DNA of 64,000 nt from Candidatus Omnitrophota bacterium (GTDB lineage: Bacteria; Ratteibacteria; UBA8468; B48-G9; DTJG01), in the NCBI GenBank assembly GCA_023818965.1, contig JAMWCD010000003.1, positions 1 to 64,000 of the forward strand. Reading direction: 5' to 3'. Every line of letters starts with the position of its first letter. Position 1 is the stretch's first letter. Positions 42,766 to 53,392 of the stretch are shown piece after piece. A model generated the notes under the pieces. It ran no database searches, was not told the DNA's origin, and saw nothing but the letters and a program-made list of their open reading frames with translations. A program made the translations under genes and the position numbers.

Positions 42766-43807
42766 TTTTTAACTTTTGAAGTTTTCTTTCAAGTTCAGCA
42801 ATACGCTTTTCAAACTCCCTCAATTTCTCAAAGACCTCAGGAGATCTTCTTAAGTAAGCAGCGCACTTCATATCTTCCCATTTTTCTCTTGCAGGAAATC
42901 CCGAAACATTTGCACCTGGAGGAACATTTTTTGTCACCCCTGCTTTACCACCAATGATTGCATTATCGCCAACTTCAATATGTCCAATCAAGCCTGCCTG
43001 ACCTGCAATAATAACATTTTTCCCTATCCTGGTACTACCTGAAATTCCAACCTGTGCCACAATGATGGTATTATCACCAATGACCACATTATGGGCAATT
43101 TGAACAAGATTATCTATTTTCACACCATTACCAATATATGTTTTTTCAAATCTTGCACGATCAATAGTTACATTTGAACCAATTTCAACATCATCTCCAA
43201 TTTCCACTGTTCCTATCTGAGGAATTTTATGATGAACTCCTTTGACAGTGGCAAAGCCAAAACCATCCCCCCCAATGACTGTTCCTGAATGAATGTTGAC
43301 TCGATTTCCAATTGTTATTCTTTCCCTGATAATTACATGCGGATAAATAAAACAATCACTTCCTATCTTTGTATAATGACCAATGTATCCACACGCACCA
43401 ATCACTGTTCTATCTCCAATAACAACATTGTCCTCAATAACAGTATATGGCTGTACAGAAACATCTTTACCTATCATTACATTTTTACCTATTATTGCTG
43501 TTGGATGAATCCCTGGTTTAAATTTTATCGGCTCTGGTCCTATTAAAGCAATGATTTTTGAAAATGCAAGAGATGGGTTTTCAACCTTGATAAGCGTAAG
43601 ATCAGAATTTACTGAGTAATGATTGTTTCTGGAAACAATCACAGCACTTGCCTCGGTTGATTTCAACAGTACAAGATATTTTGGATTGGCAACGAATGTA
43701 ATAGATCCCTTTTTTGCTTCTTTAATACCCTGTACATCAGTAATTACTGTGTCAGGATCACCAACAATCTCACCGCCCACTATCTGGGCAATTTCGCGTA
43801 CAGTCAT
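42746..43807 (-). CDS. lpxD: UDP-3-O-acylglucosamine N-acyltransferase LpxD
   Basis: About 353 residues. An N-terminal uridine-binding domain (TVREIAQIVGGEIVGDPD, GSITFVANPKYL) is followed by hexapeptide repeats with the active-site His in QIAHNVVIGDNTIIVAQVG, and a C-terminal coiled helix (VFEKLREFEKRIAELERKL). It performs the third step of lipid A synthesis. I start at the ATG at 43807 because AAGGAA touches the earlier ATG at 43816. It is preceded by skp and followed by lpxC-fabZ. Confidence 0.95.
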   Translation of the reverse strand: MTVREIAQIVGGEIVGDPDTVITDVQGIKEAKKGSITFVANPKYLVLLKSTEASAVIVSRNNHYSVNSDLTLIKVENPSLAFSKIIALIGPEPIKFKPGIHPTAIIGKNVMIGKDVSVQPYTVIEDNVVIGDRTVIGACGYIGHYTKIGSDCFIYPHVIIRERITIGNRVNIHSGTVIGGDGFGFATVKGVHHKIPQIGTVEIGDDVEIGSNVTIDRARFEKTYIGNGVKIDNLVQIAHNVVIGDNTIIVAQVGISGSTRIGKNVIIAGQAGLIGHIEVGDNAIIGGKAGVTKNVPPGANVSGFPAREKWEDMKCAAYLRRSPEVFEKLREFEKRIAELERKLQKLKNEPEDH

Positions 43808-43820
43808 TTTAAACATTTCC

Positions 43821-44360
43821 TTACTTTTTCTCTTTATTCAAAAATTTTATTACCTGTTCTGTAATATCTGTTCCTTCCGGGCCATAAAGAACTGCCTGGG
43901 AACTTAATATAAAATCATATTTTTCCTGAATTGCAAAATCTTTTATTGCCTGCTGGATTTCATTAAGTCGTGCCTCAATCAATTGATTCTTTTTCTCATC
44001 AAGTTTCTGATTGGCTGCACCAACAAAACTGTAGAATTCCTGCTGCAACCTCTGGATTTCTTCTTCACTCTTTTTCTTTTCTTCTGGCTTCAAAACATCC
44101 TTTTGTTTTTCGTATGACTCCTGAGCTTTTCTGAGTTCTTCCTGCTTTTTTGCTATCTCTTTTTGCTGTAAGTCCCTTTCTTTTTCAAATTCACTTCTAC
44201 TTTCAGCAGTTTTCTTGTACTGGTCAAAAACTATTTCAAGATTCACATATCCAATTTTCACTGCTTTTGGAGTATCTTTTGTTGCAGGTGCTGAAATTAC
44301 ATTACCTGCAACAAAAAATGCAAATGCCACCACCATTGCTGCTTTCAAAAAAAATCTCAT
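43821..44360 (-). CDS. skp: Periplasmic chaperone Skp/OmpH
   Basis: 179 residues: signal peptide (MVVAFAFFVAGNVISA), the start VKIGYVNLEIVFDQYKKTAE typical of OmpH, a long Lys/Glu/Gln coiled coil (about 60-130) and the end EKYDFILSSQAVLYGPEGTDIT. Skp holds unfolded outer-membrane proteins for BamA, whose gene lies just upstream. The ribosome site is AAAGGAGAGACA. Confidence 0.92.
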   Translation of the reverse strand: MRFFLKAAMVVAFAFFVAGNVISAPATKDTPKAVKIGYVNLEIVFDQYKKTAESRSEFEKERDLQQKEIAKKQEELRKAQESYEKQKDVLKPEEKKKSEEEIQRLQQEFYSFVGAANQKLDEKKNQLIEARLNEIQQAIKDFAIQEKYDFILSSQAVLYGPEGTDITEQVIKFLNKEKK

Positions 44361-44373
44361 TGTCTCTCCTTTG

Positions 44374-46632
44374 TTAAAAACCCATCGTAAAACCTATATG
44401 CAAACGTCCTTTGTCCTGATATGGTTCAGGATTGATTGCCCACCCATAATCAACCTGTATGGGAACAGGCATAATCGGAACCTTTATTCTTATTCCGATA
44501 CCTGCTGATTGTTTTAAATCACTAAAATCAAAATCATTTGCCCATACATTGCCGATATCGTAAAAAACTGCACCCCAGAGAATCTCATTTTCTCCAGATA
44601 AAGGATACAACAATTCTAAATTTTGTGCAAATATTGACTTTCCACCAATATAATCTTTCCCATTTATACTTCTTGGACCAAGTTCTCTTTCTTTGTATCC
44701 TCTCACGGTTCCAATACCACCGCCAAAAAATCTTTCATACAGTGGAACATCTTTTGTAGAGCCAAAACTGTTAACTGCTCCTGCGTATGTTTTGCTGTGA
44801 AAAACAAATTTTCCAAGTTCCTTATAATAATCATTTTCAATCGTTGCCTTCCAGTATTCAATATCACTACCAAGGATTGAACCTGCGTATTCAATGGCAA
44901 ACTGTACTTTATCTCCTTTTTTTGGCATAATCTTTCTATCAAGTTTTTGAAAACCAAACGTTGTGGTTAAACTATTAACCCTGTTACTACCCTGCTGACT
45001 TTGAAACTCAGGAATCTCAATATTTGAAAGTTTAATGTCGTCTGTCATCAGTTTAAATCCCAATGAAAAATTTTCCCATCTGCGTCCTACTCTAATATCA
45101 AATGCATTATGTTTTTCATCATATGTGTCCCAGTTCTGTTCAGTAATAAAGATATCAGGACCAAAAGAAATAGGTCTGTCAAAAAGATATGGTTCTGTAA
45201 AACTGAATATAAAATGTTTCGTAACCCCACCCAAACTTGCAGAAAGTCGTAAATCCTGGCCTGCACCCCTGAAATATGGAGGATTGGATATATCAAAGTT
45301 CCTCTGTTCAATACTGGCAAAACCAATTCCTGATTCCAGAGAACTATAACCGAGCCCAAATGTAAACAGCCCGGTTCTTTCTCTATCTTTCACTGATACA
45401 TTCAAATTTACAAATTTTTCATCATCTGTTCGTTCTGGTTTAATACTTATTTCATCAAAAAATTGAAGGTCTGAAAGATTGTTGAAACTTTTGGTAATTT
45501 TTTCCCCTGAAAACAAATCCCCTGGATGAATTTCCAGTTCACGCCGTATCACCTTATCCTTTGTCACAGTATTTCCTGTTATATTTATTTCATTGATTTT
45601 GACTTCTATTCCTGGAACAATCTTGAAGGTAAAATCTATGCTTGATTGTTTTTTTTCGGGAACCGGCACTACTTCACAGTAGAGATAACCGTGGTCTGAA
45701 TATAGCTGACCGATGGCTGATACGCTTGTCATCAATTTATTTTCAGAATACACATCCCCTTCTTTAAACTTCAGCAATTTTCTCAATCTATCAATATCAA
45801 AAATCAAATTTCCTGAAAAATCTATTTTCCCAAAATAAAATTTTTCCCCTTCACTGACAATAATATTGATTATGACAGAACCTTTATCAATTGAAACATT
45901 TTTTTCAAGTCTACAGTCAGGATAGCCATTGTCATGATAAAAATCTTCAAGTCGTTTGATATCCTGCTGGAGAATTTCAGGTTTAAACGAACCCCTGATA
46001 AATGGCATTTTTCTCTGTTTTATTTTCATTTTTCTTCTGAGGACATCCGAATTAAAAGCACTGTTTCCTGAAAAATTAATCTCTCTGACAACCAATTGTT
46101 TTTCTCCTTCATCAATATTAAAAGTCAGAATCACCCGGTTGCCAGGTAAGACCTGTGTTGTTGCTGATACTTCAGTATAGAAAATGTTTTTTTCTTCATA
46201 TCTCTGTTTTATCTTTTCAATTGCGTTATTAACAAGATCATCAGTGCAATAATCACCTTTTTTTATTTCAAGAAGTTTTTCAATTTCGGCTTTTTTAAAA
46301 GATTTCAACCCTTTAAACTTTATTTGTTCTATTACAGGATTTTCAACAAGAATTAAAGTAATATCAAGTCCTTTTTCTGTTTTCTTTATCTCATATTTCA
46401 CTGAAGAAAAATACCCTGTTTCCATCAAACCCTGAATATCTTTTTTCCACAGTTGCTCATCAAAAACTTCTCCAGGTTTTGTCCTGAGCATTAAATTAAT
46501 TCTCGTTGATGAAACATTAATGTTTCCCTTTATAGAAATACTTGAGACAGTGCTGGTTTGTGCGAATAAAAAAACTGAAAAGCAAAAACTAATCAGGAGT
46601 AACAGGACTTTTATCAGTCGTAGTGGTAACAT
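44374..46632 (-). CDS. bamA: Outer-membrane assembly factor BamA
   Basis: About 752 residues from the ATG at 46632 (AAGGAGAAGAAC in front, signal peptide [20 protein letters not shown]). Five POTRA domains follow (for example VSSISIKGNINVSSTRI, VREINFSGNSAFNSDVLRRK). The C-terminal 16-strand barrel carries ERFFGGGIGTVRGYKE, the conserved VRGY motif in loop 6. The last residue is Phe, as in other outer-membrane proteins. It folds beta-barrel proteins into the outer membrane. The gene begins inside the end of clpC (44 bases overlap). Confidence 0.96.
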   Translation of the reverse strand: MLPLRLIKVLLLLISFCFSVFLFAQTSTVSSISIKGNINVSSTRINLMLRTKPGEVFDEQLWKKDIQGLMETGYFSSVKYEIKKTEKGLDITLILVENPVIEQIKFKGLKSFKKAEIEKLLEIKKGDYCTDDLVNNAIEKIKQRYEEKNIFYTEVSATTQVLPGNRVILTFNIDEGEKQLVVREINFSGNSAFNSDVLRRKMKIKQRKMPFIRGSFKPEILQQDIKRLEDFYHDNGYPDCRLEKNVSIDKGSVIINIIVSEGEKFYFGKIDFSGNLIFDIDRLRKLLKFKEGDVYSENKLMTSVSAIGQLYSDHGYLYCEVVPVPEKKQSSIDFTFKIVPGIEVKINEINITGNTVTKDKVIRRELEIHPGDLFSGEKITKSFNNLSDLQFFDEISIKPERTDDEKFVNLNVSVKDRERTGLFTFGLGYSSLESGIGFASIEQRNFDISNPPYFRGAGQDLRLSASLGGVTKHFIFSFTEPYLFDRPISFGPDIFITEQNWDTYDEKHNAFDIRVGRRWENFSLGFKLMTDDIKLSNIEIPEFQSQQGSNRVNSLTTTFGFQKLDRKIMPKKGDKVQFAIEYAGSILGSDIEYWKATIENDYYKELGKFVFHSKTYAGAVNSFGSTKDVPLYERFFGGGIGTVRGYKERELGPRSINGKDYIGGKSIFAQNLELLYPLSGENEILWGAVFYDIGNVWANDFDFSDLKQSAGIGIRIKVPIMPVPIQVDYGWAINPEPYQDKGRLHIGFTMGF

Positions 46633-49114
46633 GTTCTTCTCCTTCAGTGATTGTGAAAATAAGACGATTTTCTCCAGCACTAACAGTAATATGAGCTCCC
46701 TGTGGAATATTTTCTCTTAATATCTCTTCTGAAAGAGGATCTTCAAGATATCTTGAGATTGCTCTTCTAAGAGGCCTTGCACCAAACTGTGGGTCAGTAC
46801 CCATATTTTTCAAAAATTCCCTTGCGCTATCAGTCAGAGAAATTGAAAAACCCTGCTCTTTTAACCTTTGGGCAACCTTTTCAACTTCAAGGTCAACAAT
46901 CTTAAGTAAATGGTTCTGGTCAAGTGGATGAAAAACTATGATTTCATCAAGACGATTGAGAAATTCAGGTCTGAATGTTCTTTTCACTTCTTCAAGAATC
47001 TTTTCCTTTACCACGTTGTAGGGTAATGATTCACTGGTTTCCTGAAAACCGATTGTTGAACGGTTCTTCAGATGCTGGGTACCCAGATTTGAAGTAAGAA
47101 TTAATATACCATTTTGAAAACTTACGTTCCTGCCAAAACTATCTGTGAGACGTCCCTCTTCAAGAACCTGTAAAAGCAAATTGAAAACATCAGGATGCGC
47201 CTTTTCAATTTCATCAAGAAGAACAACGGAGTAAGGTCTTCTCCTAACTTTTTCGGTCAATTGTCCACCCTCTTCATATCCTACATATCCAGGAGGGGCT
47301 CCAATCAATCTGCTGATGGCAAATTTTTCCATATATTCAGACATATCAATCTGAATCAGTGCCTGTTCGTCGCCAAATAGAAATTCAGCCAGAGCCCTTG
47401 CCAGAAGGGTTTTACCAACTCCTGTTGGTCCAAGGAATAAAAATGAACCAATAGGACGTCTCTGGTCTTTGATTCCTGCCCTCGAACGTCTGATTGCCCT
47501 GCTAACAGCAGAAATTGCTTCATCCTGCCCAACAACAATTCTGTGAAGATATTCTTCCATCTCAAGAAGTTTTTCTCTTTCTTCCTTGCATAACTGGGAA
47601 AGCGGGATACCTGTCCACTTTGAAACAATTTCTGCAATTTCTTTACCAGTAACCTGCCTCTGAGAATCAGGTATAGATTTTTCCCGGGATGCTTTTAACT
47701 CATTGATACGACTGCGTATTTCTCTGATTCTATCCCTTATTCTTGCTACCTTTTCATAATCCTGCTGGATTGCTGCCTGTTCCTGAAGTGAAGCCAGCTG
47801 CAGTGCCCTTTTCTCCAGTTCTTCAATTTCACCTGGAACAGTTGAAAATAAAAGCCGCTGTTTACTTGCTGCTTCATCAACAAGGTCTATGGCTTTATCA
47901 GGCAGGTATCTGCCGGCAATATATCTGTCAGCAAGTTTTGCTGCAAGAACCAGTGCCTCATCTGTGATTTTAAGTTTATGATGTTCTTCATATTTTGGTC
48001 GAAGCCCTCTCAAGATTTCAATTGTTTCCTGAACTGTTGGTGGATTTACAATCACAGGTTGAAATCTTCTTTCAAGTGCAGCATCTTTTTCAATATACTT
48101 GCGGTACTCATCAAAGGTTGTTGCACCAATACACTGTATTTCGCCACGTGAAAGTGCTGGTTTCAGTATGTTTGATGCGTCTATTGCTCCTTCTGCACCA
48201 CCTGCTCCTACAAGAGTGTGAAGTTCATCAATGAAGATAATAATATTTTTGTTCTGCCTGATTTCATCAAGAAGAAGTTTTACCCTCTGTTCAAATTCTC
48301 CACGATATTTTGTCCCTGCCACAAGACTTGCAAGGTCTATCATAATAATTCTTTTGTTCTTTAAAATTTCAGGAATATTTCCAGAAGCAATCCTCTGTGC
48401 AAATCCCTCAACAATTGCTGTTTTTCCAACACCTGCTTCTCCAAGAAGCACTGGATTATTCTTTTTCCTTCTACATAAAATCTGTGTTACCCTTTCTATT
48501 TCTTTTTCCCTTCCAATAACAGGATCAAGTTTTTTTTCTTCTGCGAGTTGAGTTAAATCCCTTCCGTATGCATCAATCGTGGGTGTTTTTGATTTTGTAT
48601 GAACCTGAGAAACATGAGATTGTGAGTGCTGTTTGTTTTTTGAAATATTTTCTGGTTCGCCCCATAAAAGGGTTTCAACTGCCTTTCTTATATTCTCCAC
48701 AGTAAGTCCAAAACGTGTGAGAATCTTTGAAGCAAGGCCATCTTCCTCAGCAACCAGCCCGATGAGCAAGTGTTCTGTGCCAACATAGTTATGTCCAAAA
48801 TATTGTGCCTGACGATAGGAAAGAGCAAGAACCCTTTTCACGCCTGGACTTAATGGAATTTCTCCTGAAGAAAGAAGGGGTATCCCAATTCTTATACTTT
48901 TTTCAATTTCGAATTTTATATGTTCGGGGTCAATCTTCAGAAATTGCAATACTGCTACCCCCATGCCCTGACCCTCATCAATCAACGCAAGAAGTACATC
49001 CTCTGTTTCAATCTGGCTGTGCCCATATCGAATGGCATTCTGCCTTGCGAGTTCAAGGACTGTCTTTACTCTTTTTGTAAACCTTTCAAAATATTGTTCA
49101 AACATAAAGTCCAA
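46589..49114 (-). CDS. clpC: ClpC AAA+ protease ATPase
   Basis: 841 residues. Two Clp N-terminal repeats (about 4-150), a first AAA+ domain with Walker A GEAGVGKT (225-232), a middle coiled coil with a UVR-like motif ([17 protein letters not shown]), and a second AAA+ domain with [11 protein letters not shown] and [16 protein letters not shown]. It unfolds substrates for ClpP, and in Gram-positives recognises proteins phosphorylated on arginine by McsB, whose gene lies directly upstream. The start is uncertain: TTG at 49114 has AAAGGAG at good distance; ATG at 49105 is the alternative. clpP is not in the window. Confidence 0.96.
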   Translation of the reverse strand: MDFMFEQYFERFTKRVKTVLELARQNAIRYGHSQIETEDVLLALIDEGQGMGVAVLQFLKIDPEHIKFEIEKSIRIGIPLLSSGEIPLSPGVKRVLALSYRQAQYFGHNYVGTEHLLIGLVAEEDGLASKILTRFGLTVENIRKAVETLLWGEPENISKNKQHSQSHVSQVHTKSKTPTIDAYGRDLTQLAEEKKLDPVIGREKEIERVTQILCRRKKNNPVLLGEAGVGKTAIVEGFAQRIASGNIPEILKNKRIIMIDLASLVAGTKYRGEFEQRVKLLLDEIRQNKNIIIFIDELHTLVGAGGAEGAIDASNILKPALSRGEIQCIGATTFDEYRKYIEKDAALERRFQPVIVNPPTVQETIEILRGLRPKYEEHHKLKITDEALVLAAKLADRYIAGRYLPDKAIDLVDEAASKQRLLFSTVPGEIEELEKRALQLASLQEQAAIQQDYEKVARIRDRIREIRSRINELKASREKSIPDSQRQVTGKEIAEIVSKWTGIPLSQLCKEEREKLLEMEEYLHRIVVGQDEAISAVSRAIRRSRAGIKDQRRPIGSFLFLGPTGVGKTLLARALAEFLFGDEQALIQIDMSEYMEKFAISRLIGAPPGYVGYEEGGQLTEKVRRRPYSVVLLDEIEKAHPDVFNLLLQVLEEGRLTDSFGRNVSFQNGILILTSNLGTQHLKNRSTIGFQETSESLPYNVVKEKILEEVKRTFRPEFLNRLDEIIVFHPLDQNHLLKIVDLEVEKVAQRLKEQGFSISLTDSAREFLKNMGTDPQFGARPLRRAISRYLEDPLSEEILRENIPQGAHITVSAGENRLIFTITEGEEHVTTTTDKSPVTPD

Positions 49115-50135
49115 CCAGCTCCTTTCTTAAAATTTGTAATCTTAATATATCCCGTTCTTTTTCCTGTAATAACCTGCCCATTTCAAATTGTATCGACCCA
49201 GGCAATATCCTGTAAATCATCTTTTTCAATGTGCACCTATCTACTTTTATAATACCTAAATTTTTTCCAAAAATCAAAATTGAAATACCTTTTATTGCAT
49301 CATCAGATGAAATACCTTCATTTGAATCGTATATACGGTCAAAAAATTTCTTAATCAATTCCTTGATGGAAGATGTTCTCACTCTCTCCATTGCCGATAA
49401 TTCCTGTTTTTCTGTGGCACTTAACACTGCATCAAATTCACTGCAAATCTCTGTTTCTTTTTTCCCGAGTGCAGGACCTGTTGAAATCTGATAAAAGTTT
49501 GCGATACTTGCAGAACCTTCTCCATAGAATCCCCTGATGATACACCCAAGTTTACAGACGGTATTAAATATCACTTTAATCCTTCCTGTTAATTTCAGAG
49601 ATGGAAGAAAGACCAGAGACGAAACCCTCAAACCAGGTCCTACATTTGTTGGACAACTTGTCAGATAACCAAATTCTCTGTCAAACGCATAGTTTATGTG
49701 TTGAGAAAGATTGTCATCAAAATCATTCAGGATTTGCCATAATTTCTCAATTTCATTCTTCTTCCCGAAAGCAGATATCCTGAGATGGTCTTCTTCATTA
49801 ACAAGAATCTTCAAACCTGATTGAACAAGCCATATTAATGTTTTTCCAAAAGAATCTTCTGCAAATTCAGGACTTATTATATGTCGTTCAACAAGAACCT
49901 GGCGAATAATTTTATCCGTATCTTTCATATGAAGGATTAATGGAGTGTCCTGTGAAAAATTTTTTATGGCATCAATAACGTGCTCAACAAGCTGCTCTGC
50001 CTGTTTTTCACCCATCTGATGGGGAAATGGATATTTTCTAAAGTTCCTTGCCAGTCTTAATCTAACAGTAAAAACAACTGATTCATCATCAACATCGGGC
50101 TGGTTTAATATGAAATTTTTCAAATCACTATTCAT
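49098..50135 (-). CDS. mcsB: Protein arginine kinase McsB
   Basis: 345 residues, guanido-kinase catalytic family. Evidence includes VVFTVRLRLARNFRKYPFPHQM, the conserved CPTNVGPGLRVSSLVFLPSL, and GFYGEGSASIANFYQIS, which matches the McsB RGxxGE-type region. It phosphorylates arginines on misfolded proteins, marking them for ClpCP. It overlaps both clpC (17 bases) and mcsA (8 bases), so the three are translated as a unit. The Thr of the usual CPTNVGTGLR is Pro here. Confidence 0.93.
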   Translation of the reverse strand: MNSDLKNFILNQPDVDDESVVFTVRLRLARNFRKYPFPHQMGEKQAEQLVEHVIDAIKNFSQDTPLILHMKDTDKIIRQVLVERHIISPEFAEDSFGKTLIWLVQSGLKILVNEEDHLRISAFGKKNEIEKLWQILNDFDDNLSQHINYAFDREFGYLTSCPTNVGPGLRVSSLVFLPSLKLTGRIKVIFNTVCKLGCIIRGFYGEGSASIANFYQISTGPALGKKETEICSEFDAVLSATEKQELSAMERVRTSSIKELIKKFFDRIYDSNEGISSDDAIKGISILIFGKNLGIIKVDRCTLKKMIYRILPGSIQFEMGRLLQEKERDILRLQILRKELVGLYV

Positions 50136-50580
50136 TTTTTATAAATTTGTTAAGATACCTTTTTATGTTTTTAATCTCTTCGATATTAGAAGTCATAACT
50201 GCGCGTCTCATTTTATCTTCAATGTCCTCTGTAAAATCTGTTTTCACCCCTGCCCCATAAGGAATCTTGCCCCTGTGGAAAGAACCTGTATGATACTTTT
50301 TTATTTCCTTTTTTATTTGCTGCCTGAAAATTTTATAGCAATAAGCACATCCAGCAAAGCAAGATTGTCTCCATTCCTGCAATGTTAACCCGCATAATGG
50401 ACAGATCTTCCTTTTACTTTTTGATAATTTTTCTTTAACAAAGGATTCAAAAATCGCACTCATTTCAGGGTTTTTCTTCAAGCAATCAATACAACAATAG
50501 GTACTGCTTACCTTTCCATTAAATGAAATTTCAATACACAGAAGGTTTGCACTATTTTTATTACAGTATTTGCAGAGCAT
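50128..50580 (-). CDS. mcsA: McsA, UVR-motif zinc protein activating McsB
   Basis: 150 residues. It has repeated CxxC pairs, CKYCNKNSANLLC, CCIDC, CPLCG and CAYC, as in McsA zinc domains, and a C-terminal UVR motif (IEDKMRRAVMTSNIEEIKNI). McsA stimulates McsB and links it to ClpC. It is the first of the mcsA-mcsB-clpC run and begins two bases after ilvE. No CtsR repressor gene, the usual first gene in Firmicutes, is present nearby. Confidence 0.88.
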   Translation of the reverse strand: MLCKYCNKNSANLLCIEISFNGKVSSTYCCIDCLKKNPEMSAIFESFVKEKLSKSKRKICPLCGLTLQEWRQSCFAGCAYCYKIFRQQIKKEIKKYHTGSFHRGKIPYGAGVKTDFTEDIEDKMRRAVMTSNIEEIKNIKRYLNKFIKNE

Positions 50581-50582
50581 GT

Positions 50583-51455
50583 TTAAAAAATCTCACCCTC
50601 AGTAAGCGTGAGTTTGTGAAATGCCTTTCTTATTTTATCAGTCATTTCTCCAGGGCTACCTGAACCAATCTTGCGTCCATCAATGATTGTCACAGGAATG
50701 ATTTCTGCTGCTGTTCCTGTAAGAAAACATTCATCCGCATTATACAGATCATACCGTGTAAGTAGTTCTTCCCTTGTTTCCATGCCAAGTTCTTTGCCCA
50801 GTTGAAGTACAGCATCCCTTGTTATACCATCAAGAGCCCCTGCTGATATCGGTGGGGTACTTAAAATGTTTTCCCTGATGATAAAAATGTTCTCACCTGT
50901 GCACTCAGCAACATACCCTTCATTATTTAGAAAAAGTCCCTCCATGGCTCCTGCATTTGTTGCTTCAATCTTTGCAAGAATGTTGTTGAGATAATTTAAT
51001 GATTTTATCGCAGGATTAATACTTTCAGTCAGATTTCTTCTTGTAGGAATTGTAACAACAGTGAGCCCCTTTTCATAAAACTCTTCAGGATAAAGTTTTA
51101 TTTTGCTTGCGATCACAAAAATTGTTGGTTTTGGACATTTCCTCGGGTCAAGTCCTAAATCTCCAACACCCCTTGTTACAACAACCCTGACATAGGAATC
51201 CTTCAATTTATTCTTCTTTACTGTTTTTACAACAATATCTATCATCTCTTCCATTGAAACAGGGATTTCAAGCATTATTGCCTTTGCTGATTTATACAAT
51301 CTTTGAATATGCTGACGAAGACGAAAAAATCTTCCGTCATAAGTTCGCAAACCTTCAAAAACTCCGTCTCCATAAAGCAAACCATGGTCAAACACAGAAA
51401 TCTTTGCCTGTTTTTCATTCACAAATTTCCCATCGAGATAAATCCATAATCCCAT
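50583..51455 (-). CDS. ilvE: Branched-chain amino acid aminotransferase (IlvE/fold IV)
   Basis: 290 residues, PLP fold type IV. Signature segments are GLLYGDGVFEGLRTYDGR at the start, the PLP Lys in PAIKSLNYLNNILAK, EGLFLNNEGYVAECTGENIF and DECFLTGTAAEIIPV. It most likely transfers amino groups to branched-chain 2-oxo acids; D-amino acid transaminase or 4-amino-4-deoxychorismate lyase cannot be fully excluded. It sits between lolD and mcsA with only a few bases on each side. Confidence 0.88.
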   Translation of the reverse strand: MGLWIYLDGKFVNEKQAKISVFDHGLLYGDGVFEGLRTYDGRFFRLRQHIQRLYKSAKAIMLEIPVSMEEMIDIVVKTVKKNKLKDSYVRVVVTRGVGDLGLDPRKCPKPTIFVIASKIKLYPEEFYEKGLTVVTIPTRRNLTESINPAIKSLNYLNNILAKIEATNAGAMEGLFLNNEGYVAECTGENIFIIRENILSTPPISAGALDGITRDAVLQLGKELGMETREELLTRYDLYNADECFLTGTAAEIIPVTIIDGRKIGSGSPGEMTDKIRKAFHKLTLTEGEIF

Positions 51456-51458
51456 TTT

Positions 51459-52196
51459 TCACTCCCTGTTAATAATTTTGCCACCTGATAAGTATACGAC
51501 ATTTGTAGCAATTTTCAAAAAGTTTTCATTATGCGTGGCTATTACAAAAGTCTTTCCCTTTGTTCTGTTTAAATGCTCAATAATTGATATCAGTTCTGAA
51601 GCAGATTCTCTATCAAGATTTCCTGTGGGTTCATCAGCAAAAATAATATTCGGATTTCCAGCAAGACTTCTACAAATGCTCACCTTTTGTTTTTCACCTC
51701 CTGAAAGTTTGTTCGGATACTGATTTTTTTTATTTTCAAGATGAAAATCAGCAAGAAGATTATAAACCCTTTCTCTGTGTTCATTGAATGAATTATAAGG
51801 ATTTCTTATCATCAAAGGAACCATAATATTTTCTTCAACTGTGAGTTCTGGAATCAGATGAAAAAATTGAAAAACAAATCCAAACATTTTATTCCTGATT
51901 ATGGCTGCCTCTTTCTCAGAAAGCATGGAAATATCCTTTCCTTCAAGCGTGATTTTACCTGAATCAGGTTTATCTAACAGCGCCAGGATATTCAACAGTG
52001 TAGTTTTACCAGAACCAGAAGGACCGAGTATCACAGTGATTTTTTCCTTTTGAATGGACACCGACACATTATCAAGAGCTTTAGTTCCTGGCTCATATGT
52101 CTTTGTGATATTAAAGGCAGAAATTACCATAACATTTTCTAACATATTTTTCCCTGTATCATTCATTTCCTTGCTCTGTTCAATCCTCTCATTCAT
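51459..52196 (-). CDS. lolD: Lipoprotein-release ABC transporter ATPase LolD
   Basis: Up to 245 residues; the first 25 look like an extended leader and a later ATG before VISAFNITKTYEPGTKAL is possible. Walker A is GPSGSGKTTLLN, the signature is LSGGEKQKVSICRSL and Walker B is IIFADEPTGNLD. MacB/LolD-type ATPases power extraction of lipoproteins from the inner membrane. It overlaps the permease gene by 8 bases. Confidence 0.92.
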   Translation of the reverse strand: MNERIEQSKEMNDTGKNMLENVMVISAFNITKTYEPGTKALDNVSVSIQKEKITVILGPSGSGKTTLLNILALLDKPDSGKITLEGKDISMLSEKEAAIIRNKMFGFVFQFFHLIPELTVEENIMVPLMIRNPYNSFNEHRERVYNLLADFHLENKKNQYPNKLSGGEKQKVSICRSLAGNPNIIFADEPTGNLDRESASELISIIEHLNRTKGKTFVIATHNENFLKIATNVVYLSGGKIINRE

Positions 52197-53370
52197 ATCT
52201 CAATGCTGTTGCAGGTTCAAGATTTCCTGCTCTGTAAGCAGGAAAAATAGAAGCAGCAAGTGTCGTGATAAAAACTGCTACACATATTGAAACAATCTCA
52301 ACCCATGAAATCTCAACAGGTAAATATGAAATACTGTAAATGTATTCGGGAAGATGAATGATATTGTATCGTTTCAAAATCCACATAATAATTCCACCGA
52401 GAATAAGTCCTGAAACCAGTCCCCGGATTCCAAGCAACATTCCCTGAATTAAAAAAACAGTCCGAATCTGTGTCCTTGTTAAGCCAAGTGCCCGCAGCAC
52501 CCCTATTTCCCTGATTTTTCTGTATACAGTCATCATCAAACTGCTTGCAATATTAAATGAAGCCACCAGCATAATAATGGTCAAAATCAACATCATTGCT
52601 TTTTTCTCAAGTGCAAGGGCTGCAAATAAAATTTTGTTTCTTCTTATCCATGTACTTACCTTTGCTTCGACTGGAACAATGTTTTTGATTTTTTCGGCAA
52701 TCTGCTCGCACCGATAAATATCATTGACTGTCAAACCTATACCTGCAAGGTGTCTTCCTGAAAGAAATTTTTTTTGAAAATCCTGAAGAGATGTTATTCC
52801 AATTGAAACATCAATGTTATAAACGCCATATTCCACAATTCCTGTAACCGTAAAGAGAAACTGCTGTGGCGGAAGTCCTCCAATAACCGATATTGTATCC
52901 CCAACAGATACTTCAAGTTCTTTTGCAAGTTCGCTGCCAAGTATTATTCCACCAGAATCTGGAAAATCAATTTTTCCCTGTTTGAGAAACTTTTTTAAAT
53001 TTATAATTTCACTGTCTCCCTGTACACCTCTGAGAAAACCGCCAATCATGTAATAGGAAGATTTATAAATTACCTGCATCTGCGCGAAATAACTGATACC
53101 TGTAATTTCCGGAATTGTTTTCAAATCCTCAGAAATTTTTTCATAGTTAGTTAAATATGGGTCTCCATCAATAATAATGTGTGGATTTGCTCCAATGATT
53201 TTTCTTTTAAGGTCATTGCTGAATCCATTCATAATGCCAAGGACAAGCATAAGACTTGCGACACCAAGAGCAATCCCGACGACACTAACAAAACTTGTAA
53301 AGTAAATGAAGCTTTCCTGATGTCTTCTGCCAATAAACCTTCGCGCAAGGAAAAACAGACATTTATTCAT
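52189..53370 (-). CDS. lolC: Lipoprotein-release permease LolC/LolE
   Basis: 393 residues. A cytoplasmic N-terminus and first helix (YFTSFVSVVGIALGVASLML), a large periplasmic domain, and three C-terminal helices including MLILTIIMLVASFNIASSL and the conserved REIGVLRALGLTRTQIRTVF. Only one permease gene is present, so the transporter would be a homodimer, as in LolF-type systems. It is the first gene of the envelope block and shares a short divergent region with the gene at 53450. Confidence 0.9.
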   Translation of the reverse strand: MNKCLFFLARRFIGRRHQESFIYFTSFVSVVGIALGVASLMLVLGIMNGFSNDLKRKIIGANPHIIIDGDPYLTNYEKISEDLKTIPEITGISYFAQMQVIYKSSYYMIGGFLRGVQGDSEIINLKKFLKQGKIDFPDSGGIILGSELAKELEVSVGDTISVIGGLPPQQFLFTVTGIVEYGVYNIDVSIGITSLQDFQKKFLSGRHLAGIGLTVNDIYRCEQIAEKIKNIVPVEAKVSTWIRRNKILFAALALEKKAMMLILTIIMLVASFNIASSLMMTVYRKIREIGVLRALGLTRTQIRTVFLIQGMLLGIRGLVSGLILGGIIMWILKRYNIIHLPEYIYSISYLPVEISWVEIVSICVAVFITTLAASIFPAYRAGNLEPATALRYE

Positions 53371-53392
53371 AATAAATTTGACAAATCCTTTT

